From positions 24,181 to 88,180 of the forward strand of contig CACVBU010000687.1 in assembly GCA_902728285.1 (NCBI GenBank): 64,000 nt of DNA, written 5' to 3'. A program made the translations under genes and the position numbers. The notes below the pieces were generated by a model that saw only the letters and a program-made list of their open reading frames with translations, was not told the DNA's origin and did no database searches. Below are positions 12,440 through 24,423 of this stretch, piece after piece. This DNA is from Clytia hemisphaerica. Lineage: Eukaryota; Cnidaria; Hydrozoa; Leptothecata; Clytiidae. Position 1 is the stretch's first letter. Every line of letters starts with the position of its first letter.

Positions 12440-12857
12440 TCGGTCGGAATATCTGAATGATATTCTGTGTAGACAACAACATTCTTGTATATTGTGGGAA
12501 TGATCATAAAGTTAGATAATTTTCCAATTATCTGCCCTAGTTCAATTAGCTGGTAAGATTATTTGGTTTTAAAAAGTATTTAAACGTTTCATCCATAGCT
12601 TGTTAGACAGGTTTAAGTAAATGAAAATAATTTTTCGATTTATCTGCCAAATCTGGTTGAATTCGATGGTGAGATGATTTGAAAGTCAAAAACATTTTTA
12701 AAAAACTGCATTTCATTCATTATATTTTGACATTTTGCCGTGCAAGAATAATAAAAAGGACAATGCTTTAAAATTAATATGAACTTTAAATTCAGCTCAT
12801 TGGGCAACTAGGCTCTCAGCTACCTGAAATATTTGCTAAAAATTTAAATTTCTTTTG

Positions 12858-13840
12858 TAGCTTCTCTTGTGAGTGTGTTCAAAACGTGTGATATTTTCAA
12901 ACTATAAGCATGATCTTGATTGCACTCACAAGTTATAAAGCGGATTAGGAAAAATTTCAGATAGCAAAATGGAAAGCCAAGCAAAATAAACTTAGAATTT
13001 CTTTTGTAGCTTCTCTTGCGAGTGTGATTAAAAAGTGTGATATTTTCAAACTATAGGCATGATCTTGATTGCACTCACAAGTTATAAGCAGATTAAGAAA
13101 AATTTCAGATGGCAAAATCGAAAGCCTAGCAGAAGAAACTTGAAAATTCTTTTGTAGCTTCTCTTGTGAGTGTGTTCAAAACGTGCGATACTTTAGAATT
13201 ATGGGCATGATTTTAATAGCACTCACAAGTTATAAGCGGATTAGGAAAAATTTCAGATGACAAAATGGAAAGCCTAGCAGAAGAAACTTGAAAATTCTTT
13301 TGTAGCTTCTCTTGTGAGTGTGTTCAAAACGTGCGATACTTTAGAATTATGGGCATGATTTTAATAGCACTCACAAGTTATAAGCGGATTAGGAAAAATT
13401 TCAGATGACAAAATGGAAAGCCTAGCAGAAGAAACTTGAAAATTCTTTTGTAGCTTCTCTTGTGAGTGTGTTCAAAACGTGCGATACTTTAGAATTATGG
13501 GCATGATTTTAATAGCACTCACAAGTTATAAGCGGATTAGGAAAAATTTCAGATATCAAAATGGAAAGCCTAGCAGAAAATAGTTGAAATTTCTTTTGTA
13601 GCTTCTCTTGTGAGTGTGTTCAAAACGTGCGATACTTTAGAATTATTGGCATGATTTTAATAGCACTCACAAGTTATAAGTGGATTAGGAAAAAAATCAG
13701 ATGGCAAAATGGAAAGCCTAGCAGAAGAAACTTGAAATTTCTATTGTAGCTTCTCTTGTGAGTGTGTTCAAAACGTGCGATACTTTAGAATTATTGACAT
13801 GATATTAATAGCACTCACAAGTTATAAGCAGATTATAAAA
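12858..13840 (+). repeat. ~148-bp tandem hairpin array, copy A (7 units)
   Basis: GTAGCTTCTCTTGTGAGTGTG recurs seven times from about 12857 to 13746 at 144-152 bp spacing. In each unit CTTGTGAGTG pairs with CACTCACAAG about 70 nt later. The inner part pairs loosely. Confidence 0.85.
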
Positions 13841-14019
13841 AATTCTGTTGGGAAAATCGAGAGTTCTGAATAAGAAACTTGTTCATAAGATTTGATATTC
13901 AACATTCATTTCAAAATGCATAGTCGATAATTGTAATCTTTGTTTACTGACGAGTAATTTGTGTTGTTTTAGTTACAGGAGTTTTTGTTCGCCTTCACCG
14001 TTCTTTTTTGTACGATTTT

Positions 14020-14370
14020 ATTGCTTTGTTTTGTGAACACTTTGGAAGTAGTTCATGTTTTCAAATAACAAGATAATTTCTTGCAGAGTGCTCATAAGGG
14101 AAGCAGAAAGCAAGTTCTTTCTATCTTTCTCATTGGCTGATCTTCTTTGCTTTATGCCTTTTGTTTTGTGAGCACTTTGATAAGTAGTTCATGTTTTCAA
14201 ATAACAAGATAATTTCTTGCAAAGTGCTCGTAAGGGAAGCAGAAAGCATATTTTATGGATGTAACGATTTTATTGCTTTTTTTAGTGAGCACTTTGGAAA
14301 GTAGTTCATGTTTTCAAATCACACGATCCTTTGCTTGCAGAGTGCTCATAAGGGAAGCAGAAAGCACGAT
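14020..14370 (+). repeat. ~128-bp tandem hairpin array, copy A (3 units)
   Basis: TTTTGTGA(A/G)CACTTTG faces (C/A)A(G/A)AGTGCTC(A/G)TAAGGGAAGC three times (about 14033, 14162, 14275). Copy B keeps a single unit. Confidence 0.8.
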
Positions 14371-16835
14371 TTTCCGACGTTTGGATAACATTTTTTTCCA
14401 AAACACGTTCGTTAGAAAGACATTTATCGCTTTCCATTTCTGGCCATTCTGGTTTGTTTTCTTTGCTTATCGAAAATCTACGAGAGAGTAAAATTGGTAC
14501 TTTAAGGAGCAATTATGATGAGAACTGAAGTGAAAACATATAGGCTACCTCGAAAGGAGACTAGATAAATTGGCCGAAATATTTAAGTTGGTTGAGTTTC
14601 TCTAATAAAATTGACATCATTGGAAAAGTGACGTCAAATAAAATTTTTACAACTGTGGAAGTTGTTCATTTAAGCATACAAGCAAACACAAAAGAAAAAT
14701 TGAAATAGTACATCGGTCTTGTCTTGTGAGTATGATCAAAATGTACAATGATTTCAGATCAGTTGGATGTTTAAATGTGCATACTGAGAAGGCGAGTCCA
14801 CGTAACTAATTGGATTTTTTCATCCTGTCCTTAGTAGTAGTAATGTTCTTAGCTTGTTTTTAATATTTTTACCATCGAAGCCTTTATGTTCCTCTATAGT
14901 TTGTTCTTATATTTTTGGAAATAATGGTTTTTTCGATTGCCCTCATAGAATAATTAGGGTTCGAGAAAATGTCACATAAGTAAAAGAACCAGTGGCTTAC
15001 TTGTCTGCAAAAGTAGTTTTAGGTTCTACAACATCAATTCAAAATGAGATTTTATTATGTAAATATGTAAGTTTCTACAAAAAATTTTTCTTGGCTTTTA
15101 TCTTGTGGGTGTATTAAAAAATGCTATATTTTCAAACTATGAGTATGATTTTCAATGCACTCAGAAGTTAGACCGATAGAATGTTGAAAAAGTTATTGTA
15201 GAAGCTTGTTCAAGATTTGATCTTTAACTGTCATTTTTATGAATTATAGCCCTGCAATACAACTGTCAATCATTTTCAAGAAAACTGATTGGATGATTAA
15301 TGTCACGTGGCCGGTCAATAAGTTTGAATATTATGTTAAAATATTCGCTTCGCTCGTTCCAATACGTCGCGAACTCAGTCGATATTTTGCCAGAGAGACC
15401 GGCTTTTCGGTTAATAATCCATAAGAGTTGTACCAAAATACGAAACTATATAATCGAGTTTTCAAAATTCATTTTCTTATGAAATGCTTTATAAAAAAAC
15501 TTGGCGAGTCAAGAAGACAGATAAATTAGATTACTTATGAAAAAAGGTTATATTGCCATACTGTATTTCGGTTTGCTTTAGTGACCATAATTTATAGCGC
15601 GTCCATCATCGCTTTAAGGTATGAAAAGAATTTTTCCAAGCGTATTTTTGCAAATTCTTCTATTTTCCACAGGGTTATCCACACATTTTAAATAATTTCT
15701 TTTTGACTTGAAAAGGTTCATCCACCCCCTGTATATTTTTATGGAACAGCCCATTGCCAAACAACTAAGTAGGCATCATCTCCATGCATGTCTGTTTGTG
15801 TGCAGAGGCTTCTTTTAAATAATACACTGCTATTGCCTGTTTTACGAGTGCAATTCAAAAGAAGCGGTATTTCCAGGATACGCGGACTTTTGTATTTTGA
15901 GTACACTCGCGGGACGAGTAGTATTAGCTGATTATGTTATTACTGGGTGGATATTGCCCAAATTTTTTAAATCAGATCTGCAAAAAATCGAGAAAAAAGC
16001 TGAAAATTTAGGAGTTTCAAGACCCCTAATGCGACTTTTTTCCAAAATTTTGTTTTTTGAGGTATGCATAGAAATTTATTTAGGTTGTGTACTTGTTGTT
16101 AGAGAGCTTGTTTTGTGAGCGCGATTCAAAGGGCTGTTATTTTTTTATTCACGATCATAGAATAAGTAGAGTTCGAGAAATTTCTCACATAAGTAAAAGA
16201 AACAGTGACCATCGTCTGCAAGTCGTAATTTAACATCAATTAAAAATGAGATTCTATACGAAATATATGTCAGTTTCTACAAAAATTCGTTCATAGCTTG
16301 TCCTGTGAGTGTCTTTAAAAAAAGGCTATATTTTTAAACTATGGGCATGATTTTAATAGCACTCAGGGGTTTTAAAGCTGATTACGACAAAATTTTCAGT
16401 TGGCTATTATCGTAGAAACTTGTTTATAAACAAGATTTGATATTCAACTGTCATTTATAAAGAGTTGAGTTTGTTAAGTCTTGCTTCTTGACACGTCATT
16501 TGGAAAGTAATTCTTCTTCGTTTTCTTATATTGTATTAAGTAAGTCTGCGACCGCAGTCGGAGGCGACCCGAAGGCTCCTCTTTCGATAGTTATCTACAC
16601 GTTTTTTTTTTTTATAAGAAACCTTAACTTTGCTCTGAGCCTGGAGTTCCTTATTTTTACAGAGAATTTCAGTCTCAAAGTACCTTATCGAGTTCCTTAC
16701 TACATAGGAAATTTTTAACTTTTTGCCCCTTGAAAGATCAAAATTTGGTCAAATAAGTCCCAATAAGGTGTGTGACTTCTACCTGGTTAGTCAAGGAAAA
16801 TCAACAGTATTGTAATAGATAAATTATCGGTAGGT
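14371..16835 (+). repeat. Spacer with dispersed hairpins, no gene (copy A)
   Basis: Hairpin-family members lie near 14705-14790 (CTTGTGAGTATG / CATACTGAGAAG), 15095-15180, 16105-16170 (TTGTTTTGTGAGCGCGAT) and 16290-16380 (CCTGTGAGTG / GCACTCAGG). Short open frames in between are not conserved in copy B. Confidence 0.55.
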
Positions 16836-17400
16836 AAGGTTGTTGCTTGTTTGTAAGAATGGTAGGAGATTTGGATTTCACTTTTTGAGATGAGTGAAGA
16901 AATCTCTTCATCATGCTTATTACCAAGTTGTATCATGTAGCTTCTAGCTTTGTCAGTACCTGTTCGTATAGCTTGTTTGTAAGAATGGTAGGAGATCTGA
17001 CTGTCACTTTTAGACGGCAGCTAAATGTCCAGAGCATGCTTATTACCAAGTAGTGTTCAAACTATGTTATGGCATCATGTAGCTTATAGCTTTGTCAGTA
17101 CCTGCTCGTATAGCTTGTTTGTAAGCATGTTAGGAGATCTGACTGTCACTTTTAGACGGCAGCTAAATGTCCAGTACATGCTTATTACCAAGTAGTGTTC
17201 AAACTATGTTATGGTACCATGTAGCTTCTAGTTTTGTCAGTACCTGCTCGTATAGCTTGTTTGTAAGCATATTAGGAGATCTGACTGTCACTTTTAGATG
17301 GCAGCCTAGACGTCCAGAACATGCTTTTTACGAAATAGTTTTCAAATCATATTATGACATCATATAGCTTCTAATTTTGTCAGTATCTGTTCATATTTGC
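16836..17400 (+). repeat. ~137-bp tandem hairpin array, copy A (4 units)
   Basis: GCTTGTTTGTAAG(A/C)ATG begins units near 16843, 16971, 17114 and 17252. In the first unit GAGATTT pairs with AAATCTC and the base uses GTAAGAATG/CATGCTTA. Later units have GTAAGCATG facing CATGCTTA, which completes the helix. Copy B has about two units (57079-57350). Confidence 0.8.
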
Positions 17401-17404
17401 TTGT

Positions 17405-17530
17405 GTGTGCTGTGATTCACTTAACAAGTGATCGCGTCTTCACCCGGATCAACCAATGCCATGTGAGGGGAATTGGGTGCCATGCCCCGATAAAAGAGTG
17501 TGGGGAGATATGCGCGTGGTGTGATTAGAT
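17405..17530. repeat. GC-richer dispersed repeat
   Basis: Contains GCGTCTTCACCCGGATCAAC and GCCATGTGAGGGGAATTGGG. The duplicate at 57370-57480 is diverged, and a short related stretch occurs inverted at 41190-41215. Origin unknown. Confidence 0.5.
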
Positions 17531-17564
17531 CCAGTTTAACTATGGAATATTTTGTTAAATTTTA

Positions 17565-18430
17565 GTACCAGGTAGCTTATTTTTCGAGTACACTTGAAAA
17601 GGGCAATAAGAATTTTAGAACAATGGTGTATTTCAATTACACACATAAGACAAAGTGGGCAACTATCAAACGTTAGAATATGTATCCTGTAGCTTGTTTT
17701 GCGAGTGCAACTTATAAAGGGTGGTATTTTCAGAATAATTATCCAACTTAGTTGCACTCGTAGAACAAAAGGTTCTACAAGATTTCAGAACATTTAGTAA
17801 TAGCTTGTATGTATGACCTTTACCTGCTTAACAGGCGAATCAGCAGTATTGATACATGCACTATTGCTTTGAAAGTGAGCTGATAATATAACTTGTTTGT
17901 AAGCATGGTCAAGAGATTTGTCTTTCACTTTTTTGGGATGAATGATGAAATCTCCACATCATGCTTATCATCACATAGTGTTGAAAAATGACTCAATTCT
18001 ATTCTTGATATTTTTATTTTTTCAGTCAGTTCTAATGCTTGTTTTGCGAGTACATTTCAATAAAGAGATATTTCCAGAACAACTTCTCGGTTCATTCACA
18101 ATCATAAGACAAGCGGGTTTTCATAAAATTCTGGTTTTCTTATCTGAATGTGTGCGAACGTTAACTAGTCTAAACAAATCAAAACTAGTGTTAAAGAAAA
18201 AGATAATTGCAATATGATGAAAATTGGAGCACTTCAAGGTGTTTTTTATAGGACTGGAGATGCTAGCTAGATCATCTTCTTAATGAACCTGATAAACATT
18301 TCGATGGTTATCGATCACAAAAATGATACATTCTTTGAAAGTTTGTTCTGTAAGTGTATAATATGCACTTTATTATTATATTGAATAATTTCCGGGTTTA
18401 GTTGCACTCATAGAACAAACGGGAGCACTT
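17565..18430 (+). repeat. Five successive hairpins (copy A)
   Basis: Members are at 17574-17654, 17693-17771, 17890-17975, 18043-18115 and 18345-18420. The best is 17693-17771: CGAGTGCAACT (17702-17712) pairs perfectly with AGTTGCACTCG (17750-17760), inside CTTGTTTTG facing TAGAACAAAAG. At 18345 GTTTGTTCTGTAAGTG faces CACTCATAGAACAAAC. Confidence 0.75.
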
Positions 18431-20040
18431 TCAGGTGCTAATAATCTTTTGCTACTTTTAAAACGTACTTTAGAATTTAAAGTTAGCCTATCTCAAAGTG
18501 AGAAAATCGTTGTTGGTCTGTGCTTTCAAGATCGTGATTCAGAGCAAAAACTGTTCCTTTATGAAGACTTGTCAGCAAATTCAAATCTCAAAGTAAAAAA
18601 AACTTTAAGGCTTGCAGTGTACCGAAAGTGTTGTTTATTAGAGTGGTTGTCTTTCATTGGCCATAAAGGTTGATTTTAAGCAAGATTTTCACGGTAAATT
18701 TCTTCATAAATTTGTCGGCATTTCTTCCTTAAAAGAATACCACGTTGACTATGTGAAGGGCCTTTCCTTATTCATTCAACCTAATGACTGTATATATTCC
18801 ATTGACCAGTATTTGAAAGTTAGAATATCATTATGTGAATAACTTGTGAGTATCATCTTTACCCAGTAATCCTGTTTGAAGGGATATGTTACAGGTGACT
18901 TTGAACGATTTGTGCAGCAATGGTTTTTTTTTAGTTAAGACCTTTTGTTGTTTGCTTCTGCTCAAATATACCAAGCACAATACACAATATTTTTACAAGA
19001 CTAATCTTAAAAGAACATGATGTCGATTTAAGAAGCTATTCTTGAACCAATAAGTAAATGAGGTAAATAAATTAAGAATATTTTAAGAGCATAACAGGAC
19101 TAAAAAAACAGCATAAGAACAGCCGATTCTCAGCCGTACTAGATAAATAAATTCATTTTTAACGTCGGAAGACTTCACCTTTCATTAAATTTGAAAACAA
19201 TTTTTTGAAGCTATTTTTAGGATTTCAATATGGTGAAGTTCAAAATGGAGCAGTAGGGTTTTGTAATGGTTGGGTTTAGGTTGAGCATGATTTTCAGAGC
19301 TGAATAATCTGACTGTCCATTGCACACACTTAAAACTCAAAGAACACCCTCCCAAAAATCGATTGCCCTTTTCCAAGAATCGTATTGGATATTGCGTTCT
19401 CTCCTCTTCATCTCCAGAACACGGCAATATTCATCTTAACGTGATTTCAATGAATAAAACTATTTTCTCGATAAGAAAGTTTTAACTTCGGAATCATGTT
19501 CATATAAACATAACAACCACCACGAACTCTAAAACTGATAACTAGAATTAAAGAACTATTCAAATGATATAGTGTGTCTTTCTGAACGTGATTTCCAGAG
19601 GAATTTTAATAAAGAGGAATGTTTTTCTGAGTCATGTTTATTCATTCAGTCAAGGACCTTTAGAAACAATAAGTGGAATGGACGTTTCGTTCAAAAAAAA
19701 TACATTCAGCTCAGAATATGTGTTTTTCTGGACGTGATTTTCAGAAAAAACTTTTTTTTTTATAAAGACGAGATTTCTTGTGGGTCATGTTCATTCAGTC
19801 AGTCAAAGACCTTTAGAAACGATAAGTGGAATGGACAGTTCGTTCAATAAGGTTAGAAATTTCCTAATTTGGAATCAAATAGTAGTTGACTGTATTGTTG
19901 TTGTTTTGAGGAACAGGAGCCGTCCATGACAATGTGTACAACATGTTCATGAGGGAAAATACCGTTCATTATCTCTTTGGTAAACGCCGAGTGAGCAAAC
20001 ATATGAGAAAAAAGTGAAAAGTAAAATAGAATTCACTTAC
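18431..20040. other. Duplicated spacer, no gene; two ~150-bp repeats near its end
   Basis: Very similar to 58661-61202. At 19575-19850 two units share CGTGATTT(C/T)CAGA..AA, GTCATGTT(T/C)ATTCA and GACCTTTAGAAAC with about 150-bp spacing. No coding signal beyond short frames. Confidence 0.6.
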
Positions 20041-22887
20041 TGATATTCTCCACTCGCTCCCACTCTTCCATTAGAAATGCACCGTAATGTCCTTAAAATG
20101 GAAAACAAAGAATGAGATGATAAAACGTCAAAAGACGGCTTCTTATGCAATGCCTGTTTAATATTCGTGATGTGAGGCACTAGAGAGTCTTCCTATAATT
20201 CTAGTGCTACCCTTTTTAGGACGAGCCCTTCTGACATGCGAGAATTGTAAGAAAACCAGTGATTTATATCATGAAAAGTTTACTCAACAAAAGCAACCCT
20301 AGAAAAAATGATCGCCTTGAAAATTACACATTTGTACCTCTCGCAGCGATAACTTGAGGGCAACCGAGATTCAAATCAACTCCATCACAATGTGGTTCTG
20401 CTAATTCACAAGCATGTGCAAATTTCTCAGGATCGTTTGCACAAAACTGAAAAAAAGATTAAAGGTCGTATTATAGTCATAAACTCAATTGACTTTTCAG
20501 AAAAGATGGGGCTTTCACATAAACTAGAGAGCTGCTTACATTTGAAGTCAATACTTTTTGACTACAGACTTCCATAAGCCTATCGATACTAATGATTTGA
20601 CATGGAAAGTTTTTAATTGACTTGACATTTTCAGGCTAACTCTGATACAAGCCAAGCTAATTTTAACCTAAACTTTATTTCACACGAGAGAAATTTCTCT
20701 GAGTCTCTGAGATGGATGATCACCTGCCTGGCACGTGATAATCAGCTTGGGGCTAGACATTTGAGCAGGCTAAGGGTTAGATTTTCCCCAAAAGTGTGGG
20801 TAGAAAATGGGGTTTTTGTCAATTATCCAAAACAAGTTTTAAGAGTAGTATTTGCCCTAATAATGATTACTAACTGATTAGCACTAATCAAAAACAAGAG
20901 CTTACGATGTACAAATTTCGAGCACTTTGAAAATTAAAACAAATATGATCATATTTCATGTAAACTAAATAAGATGAACAAGGGTATGTTTCTTCAGTCT
21001 TGAGTTGAAGCGATAGTGGACAAAGACAAAAGATTGGTTACAGCCGTTTCTTACGAATTTTCAAAATTACCATGATCTAGTTGTCGATTCTAAAATTTGC
21101 GTAATGATGATTTGATGAAACAACATGGCAATATAATATTCAAAACGCAATCTGGAGATGAGTATTCCAGGAGTGATTGAGTTTGAAAGTAAGACGAAAA
21201 ACTAAGTCTTAGTCCTATTTATCTACGACGGCGAACAAAAAAAGGAAAAACTATGAATAGAGAATTATACAAGGATGTGATCGCAATCATAATCATCAAT
21301 AGTTCATGCATTTATATCATCGTGACAACAAAAAAAATACGAGAAAAACCACCCATGATATTCATCGTAAATCTCCTCGTAACTTATTTACTACAAGGCG
21401 TTTTCGTGCTACCGACCTACGCCGTTTTCCGGTCCGGCAACTTTAGCGAGACTGTGTGTGCATATGTGTGTGATGCATGGCGCCTGTCTTACATGGTCAC
21501 ATTTTACGGGATGTGTGTCAACGTGTTACTGATCGCAATCGTTCGATTTCTCGCAACCAAATATGCCTTATCTCGTAAAATCAGGCTGACTTCGACAAAG
21601 TGTAACACAATATGCTGTTTGGCGTGGTTGTACATAATCATATTATGTTTGATACCGTTTGTGCCGATGAATAGGTCAAAATCGTTGGAGAATTCAAAAT
21701 GTCATTACAACCAACCGAGGGTTTGGACTATTTTCATGGTGCTTGTCAATTCTGCTCTCCCTCTAGCTCTGAATTTTGGCATTTATATATAGTAGAGGGC
21801 ATTTTATTGAGCTTCAAAAAGCGCAAAAACTGGACAAAATAGCTGTTTTTGGCTGAAAAACACGGTTTTCAAGGGTTAATATCTCGAGTTAGGTACAGAA
21901 ATCACCTATACTTGCAATATATCTCTAATCTTAATTTTTTGAGAGCTTTCCAAAAATATACAACAGGTCTCCGTTTTCTCGAGCTAAAATTTTCATTAAT
22001 TTTTAACCCTATGATTTTTGCCTGAGACCGTCATATTTGTCCGAAAATCACACCAAAGTGTCCGAAAAAAAAATTGGAAACATAGTAATTTCGATTCCCC
22101 TACCCCTTAGCTTTCCAAAAATGTATAACAAGTGCTTCTAACAAAACAGTCAAGCGATTCCAAAAAATCGAACAAAATTCCCCCTACTAATATACATTGC
22201 TCGCAAAATGAAACGCAATAGTAGAGTGTTATTTGGAAGGCAGAAAAAACACAGTCAAGCTACAATAGATCGACTGGCTTTGAATAGAAAGTTGACAACT
22301 CTGACGGTCAAAATAACACTCCTTTATGGTATAACCTGGATACCTTCTATTGTTTACTATAAGCTTGTTACCATAGCACCTAAAATATTCAGTGACGATT
22401 TTTACGGTTCCGACACAGAAGAAATAATAACATTTGTCAACAAGTTTGTGACATTTTTGGATGCTGTTTTCGCACCTGTTTTGTTTTGTTACAGTAGTGA
22501 AGATTTCAGAAAAGCTATTTGGAAGAGGTTCTGGGTGAAAAGAAGCGCGGTAGAAAGTTATGAGCTGAAATGAAACTTAATTAAGAATTGAGGATTACAC
22601 AAGGGCGCGAAGCACCTGAAATGTAGCCCAGATTACAAAAAAACATAGCATACCTGAAAAAGCAGTGGTCGATCATCAGGGCAATGTTCAATAACCAGTT
22701 TCCTGTACTTTGGATCTCTGGAAAAGATACCAGCATGCCACATCGGTGTGTAACAAAGATGCACACCCAATTCTCTTGACATTTTTCTGAAAGGTAATTC
22801 TGATTGGTCAACCATCGGTGCTAAAACATGTTTAGGTGAACCAAGAACCTCTTTGTAAAATTTGTATCCTTCGTTTTCTTCAGCCAT
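20041..22887 (-). CDS. DUS1L: DUS1L-A, 5' part only (exons 1-3)
   Basis: Second DUS1L copy: exons complement(22654-22887, 20338-20446, 20041-20091). They have the same lengths (234, 109, 51 nt), phases and splice sites as DUS1L-B. Exon 1 is identical in protein. Exon 2 has Asp89 to His next to the catalytic-Cys block and is otherwise intact, including NLGCPQ. Transcription would run left, so exons 4-12 would lie beyond position 1. Whether this is a full paralogue or a 5' fragment cannot be seen here. Its upstream region (22888-24217) is the intergenic gap to the 3' end of DUS1L-B. Confidence 0.85.
20447..21252. other. DUS1L-A intron 1 / upstream of the GPCR pseudogene
   Basis: Non-coding and nearly identical to 61610-62417. 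It is the 5' flank of the nested GPCR on the plus strand and should hold its promoter. I cannot assign one. Confidence 0.55.
21253..22573 (+). pseudogene. Disrupted copy of the class A GPCR (copy A)
   Basis: Nearly identical to 62418-63362 but broken. A roughly 400-bp TIR element interrupts it between TM5 and the third cytoplasmic loop (about 21790-22191) and puts a stop at codon 180. An in-frame 27-nt deletion removes nine residues of TM1. The Asp of the DRY-type motif is Val (VRF). The second half (22208-22573) remains open as a TM6-TM7 fragment. The rest of the coding sequence is well preserved, so inactivation looks recent. Confidence 0.9.
21790..22191. mobile_element. MITE-like insertion in GPCR copy A
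   Basis: Copy B lacks this block and shows the empty site inside an ATATATA run. The ends are inverted: TAGTAGAGGGCATTTT on the left against AAAATTCCCCCTACTA on the right. The target duplication is short (ATA or TA) and cannot be resolved within the run. There is no coding capacity. Confidence 0.8.
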
Positions 22888-24217
22888 TTTAATGTTAAGT
22901 GTGATTTATAATTGTATCTTTTTGTTGTTTTTATGATTGATATTTTTTTAGTTTAGTTTTTTACCTAGGAATAAAAATAAAATCAATAGAACAACTATGC
23001 AAATTGATTAGTTGATTTTCAAACTCAGCATCGCATTAAAAAGTGAGAAATCTCAGAGAAACATTTATGCTAAACTACAAATTAAAAAAACCATGGTAAA
23101 CTATAATAGAATTATTGTATGTAACCTGATTACATTAGGTAAAATTTAATAGTATATTATCATATAGAATATAAATATCAGTGTGCGATGGATGGGCAGT
23201 GTCCTACCAGCTCAAATTTTACAAAACTTTTAAAAAATTCATTTACCTAAAAATAATTATCATAAAAATTCAAGAAAAATAGTTGTCACACTTTTAGGCG
23301 TATTGTTTATTGATGCTGCCGATATTTTATTTTATCTTGCTATATATGTAATTAATTTTCAGCGTCTTCATCTTCCTTTTCAACTCTTTGGTAGGAAAAT
23401 TTGTCGGAAAAAAACCCGAAGATTTTCATCATTTAAACCGTAACCGCCGTTATTTAGACATAGCGCGTGAATAATTAAAAATAAAGACTAATTATTTTCA
23501 AAGTACGCCTTATCAATCAGGAGAAAATCAATCTACTAAGATCTTAAATTTCAATTTAAAGCTTTGCTCCTTGAAAAGAGCAAAACTTAGAGGAGTGTCC
23601 TAGCTAAAATAAAACAGTAAACTTTCAATTTTCTTAAACTCGAAGATAAAAATTCCGGCTCCTTATAAACAAGTTTGTAAATTTAATTCTTCCAAAACAC
23701 CCCCCGTTTAGGCACTTCCCAGGCACTTTAGAGTAAGTGATTTTCTCTTGACCCAATGAATTGTTAATTTAACCAACCTCATTTGAATTTGCATCAGCGG
23801 TCTGAGAAATTCTTTTGCCGGGTCGGCAATATCGTACTGTGATTTGTCTCCGATTTTCAAGAAAGTAGAAATAAATAACAAAAAACAACCGATACAAATT
23901 CTTCTCACAACAAAAATACAAATATTCTTCCAAAGAAATTCTTTGATTAAATTCAATCCAATTCAACATAGTGTTGATTATGAGTTTTTTGTACCGCAAT
24001 AAAAATTCGGGAATAAATCTGCACAGCGCAGATGCTCCGTTACGATTCAGCTTGACAGACATTATACTAGAGATTCGCACGGTACACCCATAGCCTCGAT
24101 GAAAAGTTCGCAGTGATTGAAAACAAACCCAATCAAACTTCCAAAGGAACTATGCATTCCAAAATAGAAGGTACTTCACTTTGGTAGATGTAAAAATTAA
24201 CCTTTCCGATGCTTTCA
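22888..24217. other. Intergenic gap between DUS1L-A start and DUS1L-B stop
   Basis: Non-coding AT-rich DNA, 1.3 kb. The half next to DUS1L-A (to 23148) is patchily homologous to 63679-64000. It must contain the DUS1L-A promoter and the DUS1L-B 3' UTR. A minus-strand AATAAA lies near 23330, but its use is unproven. Open frames at 23708-24080 show no domain. Confidence 0.55.
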
Positions 24218-24423
24218 TCAAGTGGCAATGATCGAATTCGGATCTTTGGCATCATTATCACTGTTTTTTTCTCCGCCGTTCCGGTTTTCGTCTACATTGA
24301 CACCAGCTTTTATATATTTGTCTTGGCACGGTGCATTTTCAGCTTTTTGTTTCTGCTTTTCTGCTTCTTCTTCATCTTCTTTTTCACGTCTCAGTTTGTT
24401 GAATAAGAATTTGAATTTGTGAC
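24218..24423 (-). CDS. DUS1L: DUS1L-B exon 12 and stop
   Basis: 206 nt coding [20 protein letters not shown] and an acidic/Gln/Asn-rich tail, ending TGA at 24218-24220. Acceptor TTTGAAG. Hydrophobic plus-strand frames here are antisense shadows of this exon. Confidence 0.87.

Larger units (their letters stand above)
1..23148. repeat. Segmental duplication, copy A (direct, partner 46030-64000)
   Basis: Position 1 aligns with 46030, and the two segments stay collinear to about 23148/64000. They share DUS1L exons 1-3, a nested GPCR, the hairpin arrays and the spacer sequence. Copy A has private insertions at 3043-7930 and 21790-22191. It also has more units in several tandem arrays, including the 258-bp, 148-bp, 128-bp and 137-bp ones. 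Homology is already running at the window edge, so the true left limit is outside. The direct orientation and the unique DNA between the copies fit a tandem gene duplication. A false duplication from unmerged haplotypes in the assembly cannot be excluded from sequence alone. Confidence 0.9.

Noticed and set aside
24209-24422. Hydrophobic plus-strand frames resembling a membrane peptide
   Set aside because: They are the antisense of DUS1L-B exon 12, whose acidic/Lys-rich coding strand produces hydrophobic complements.
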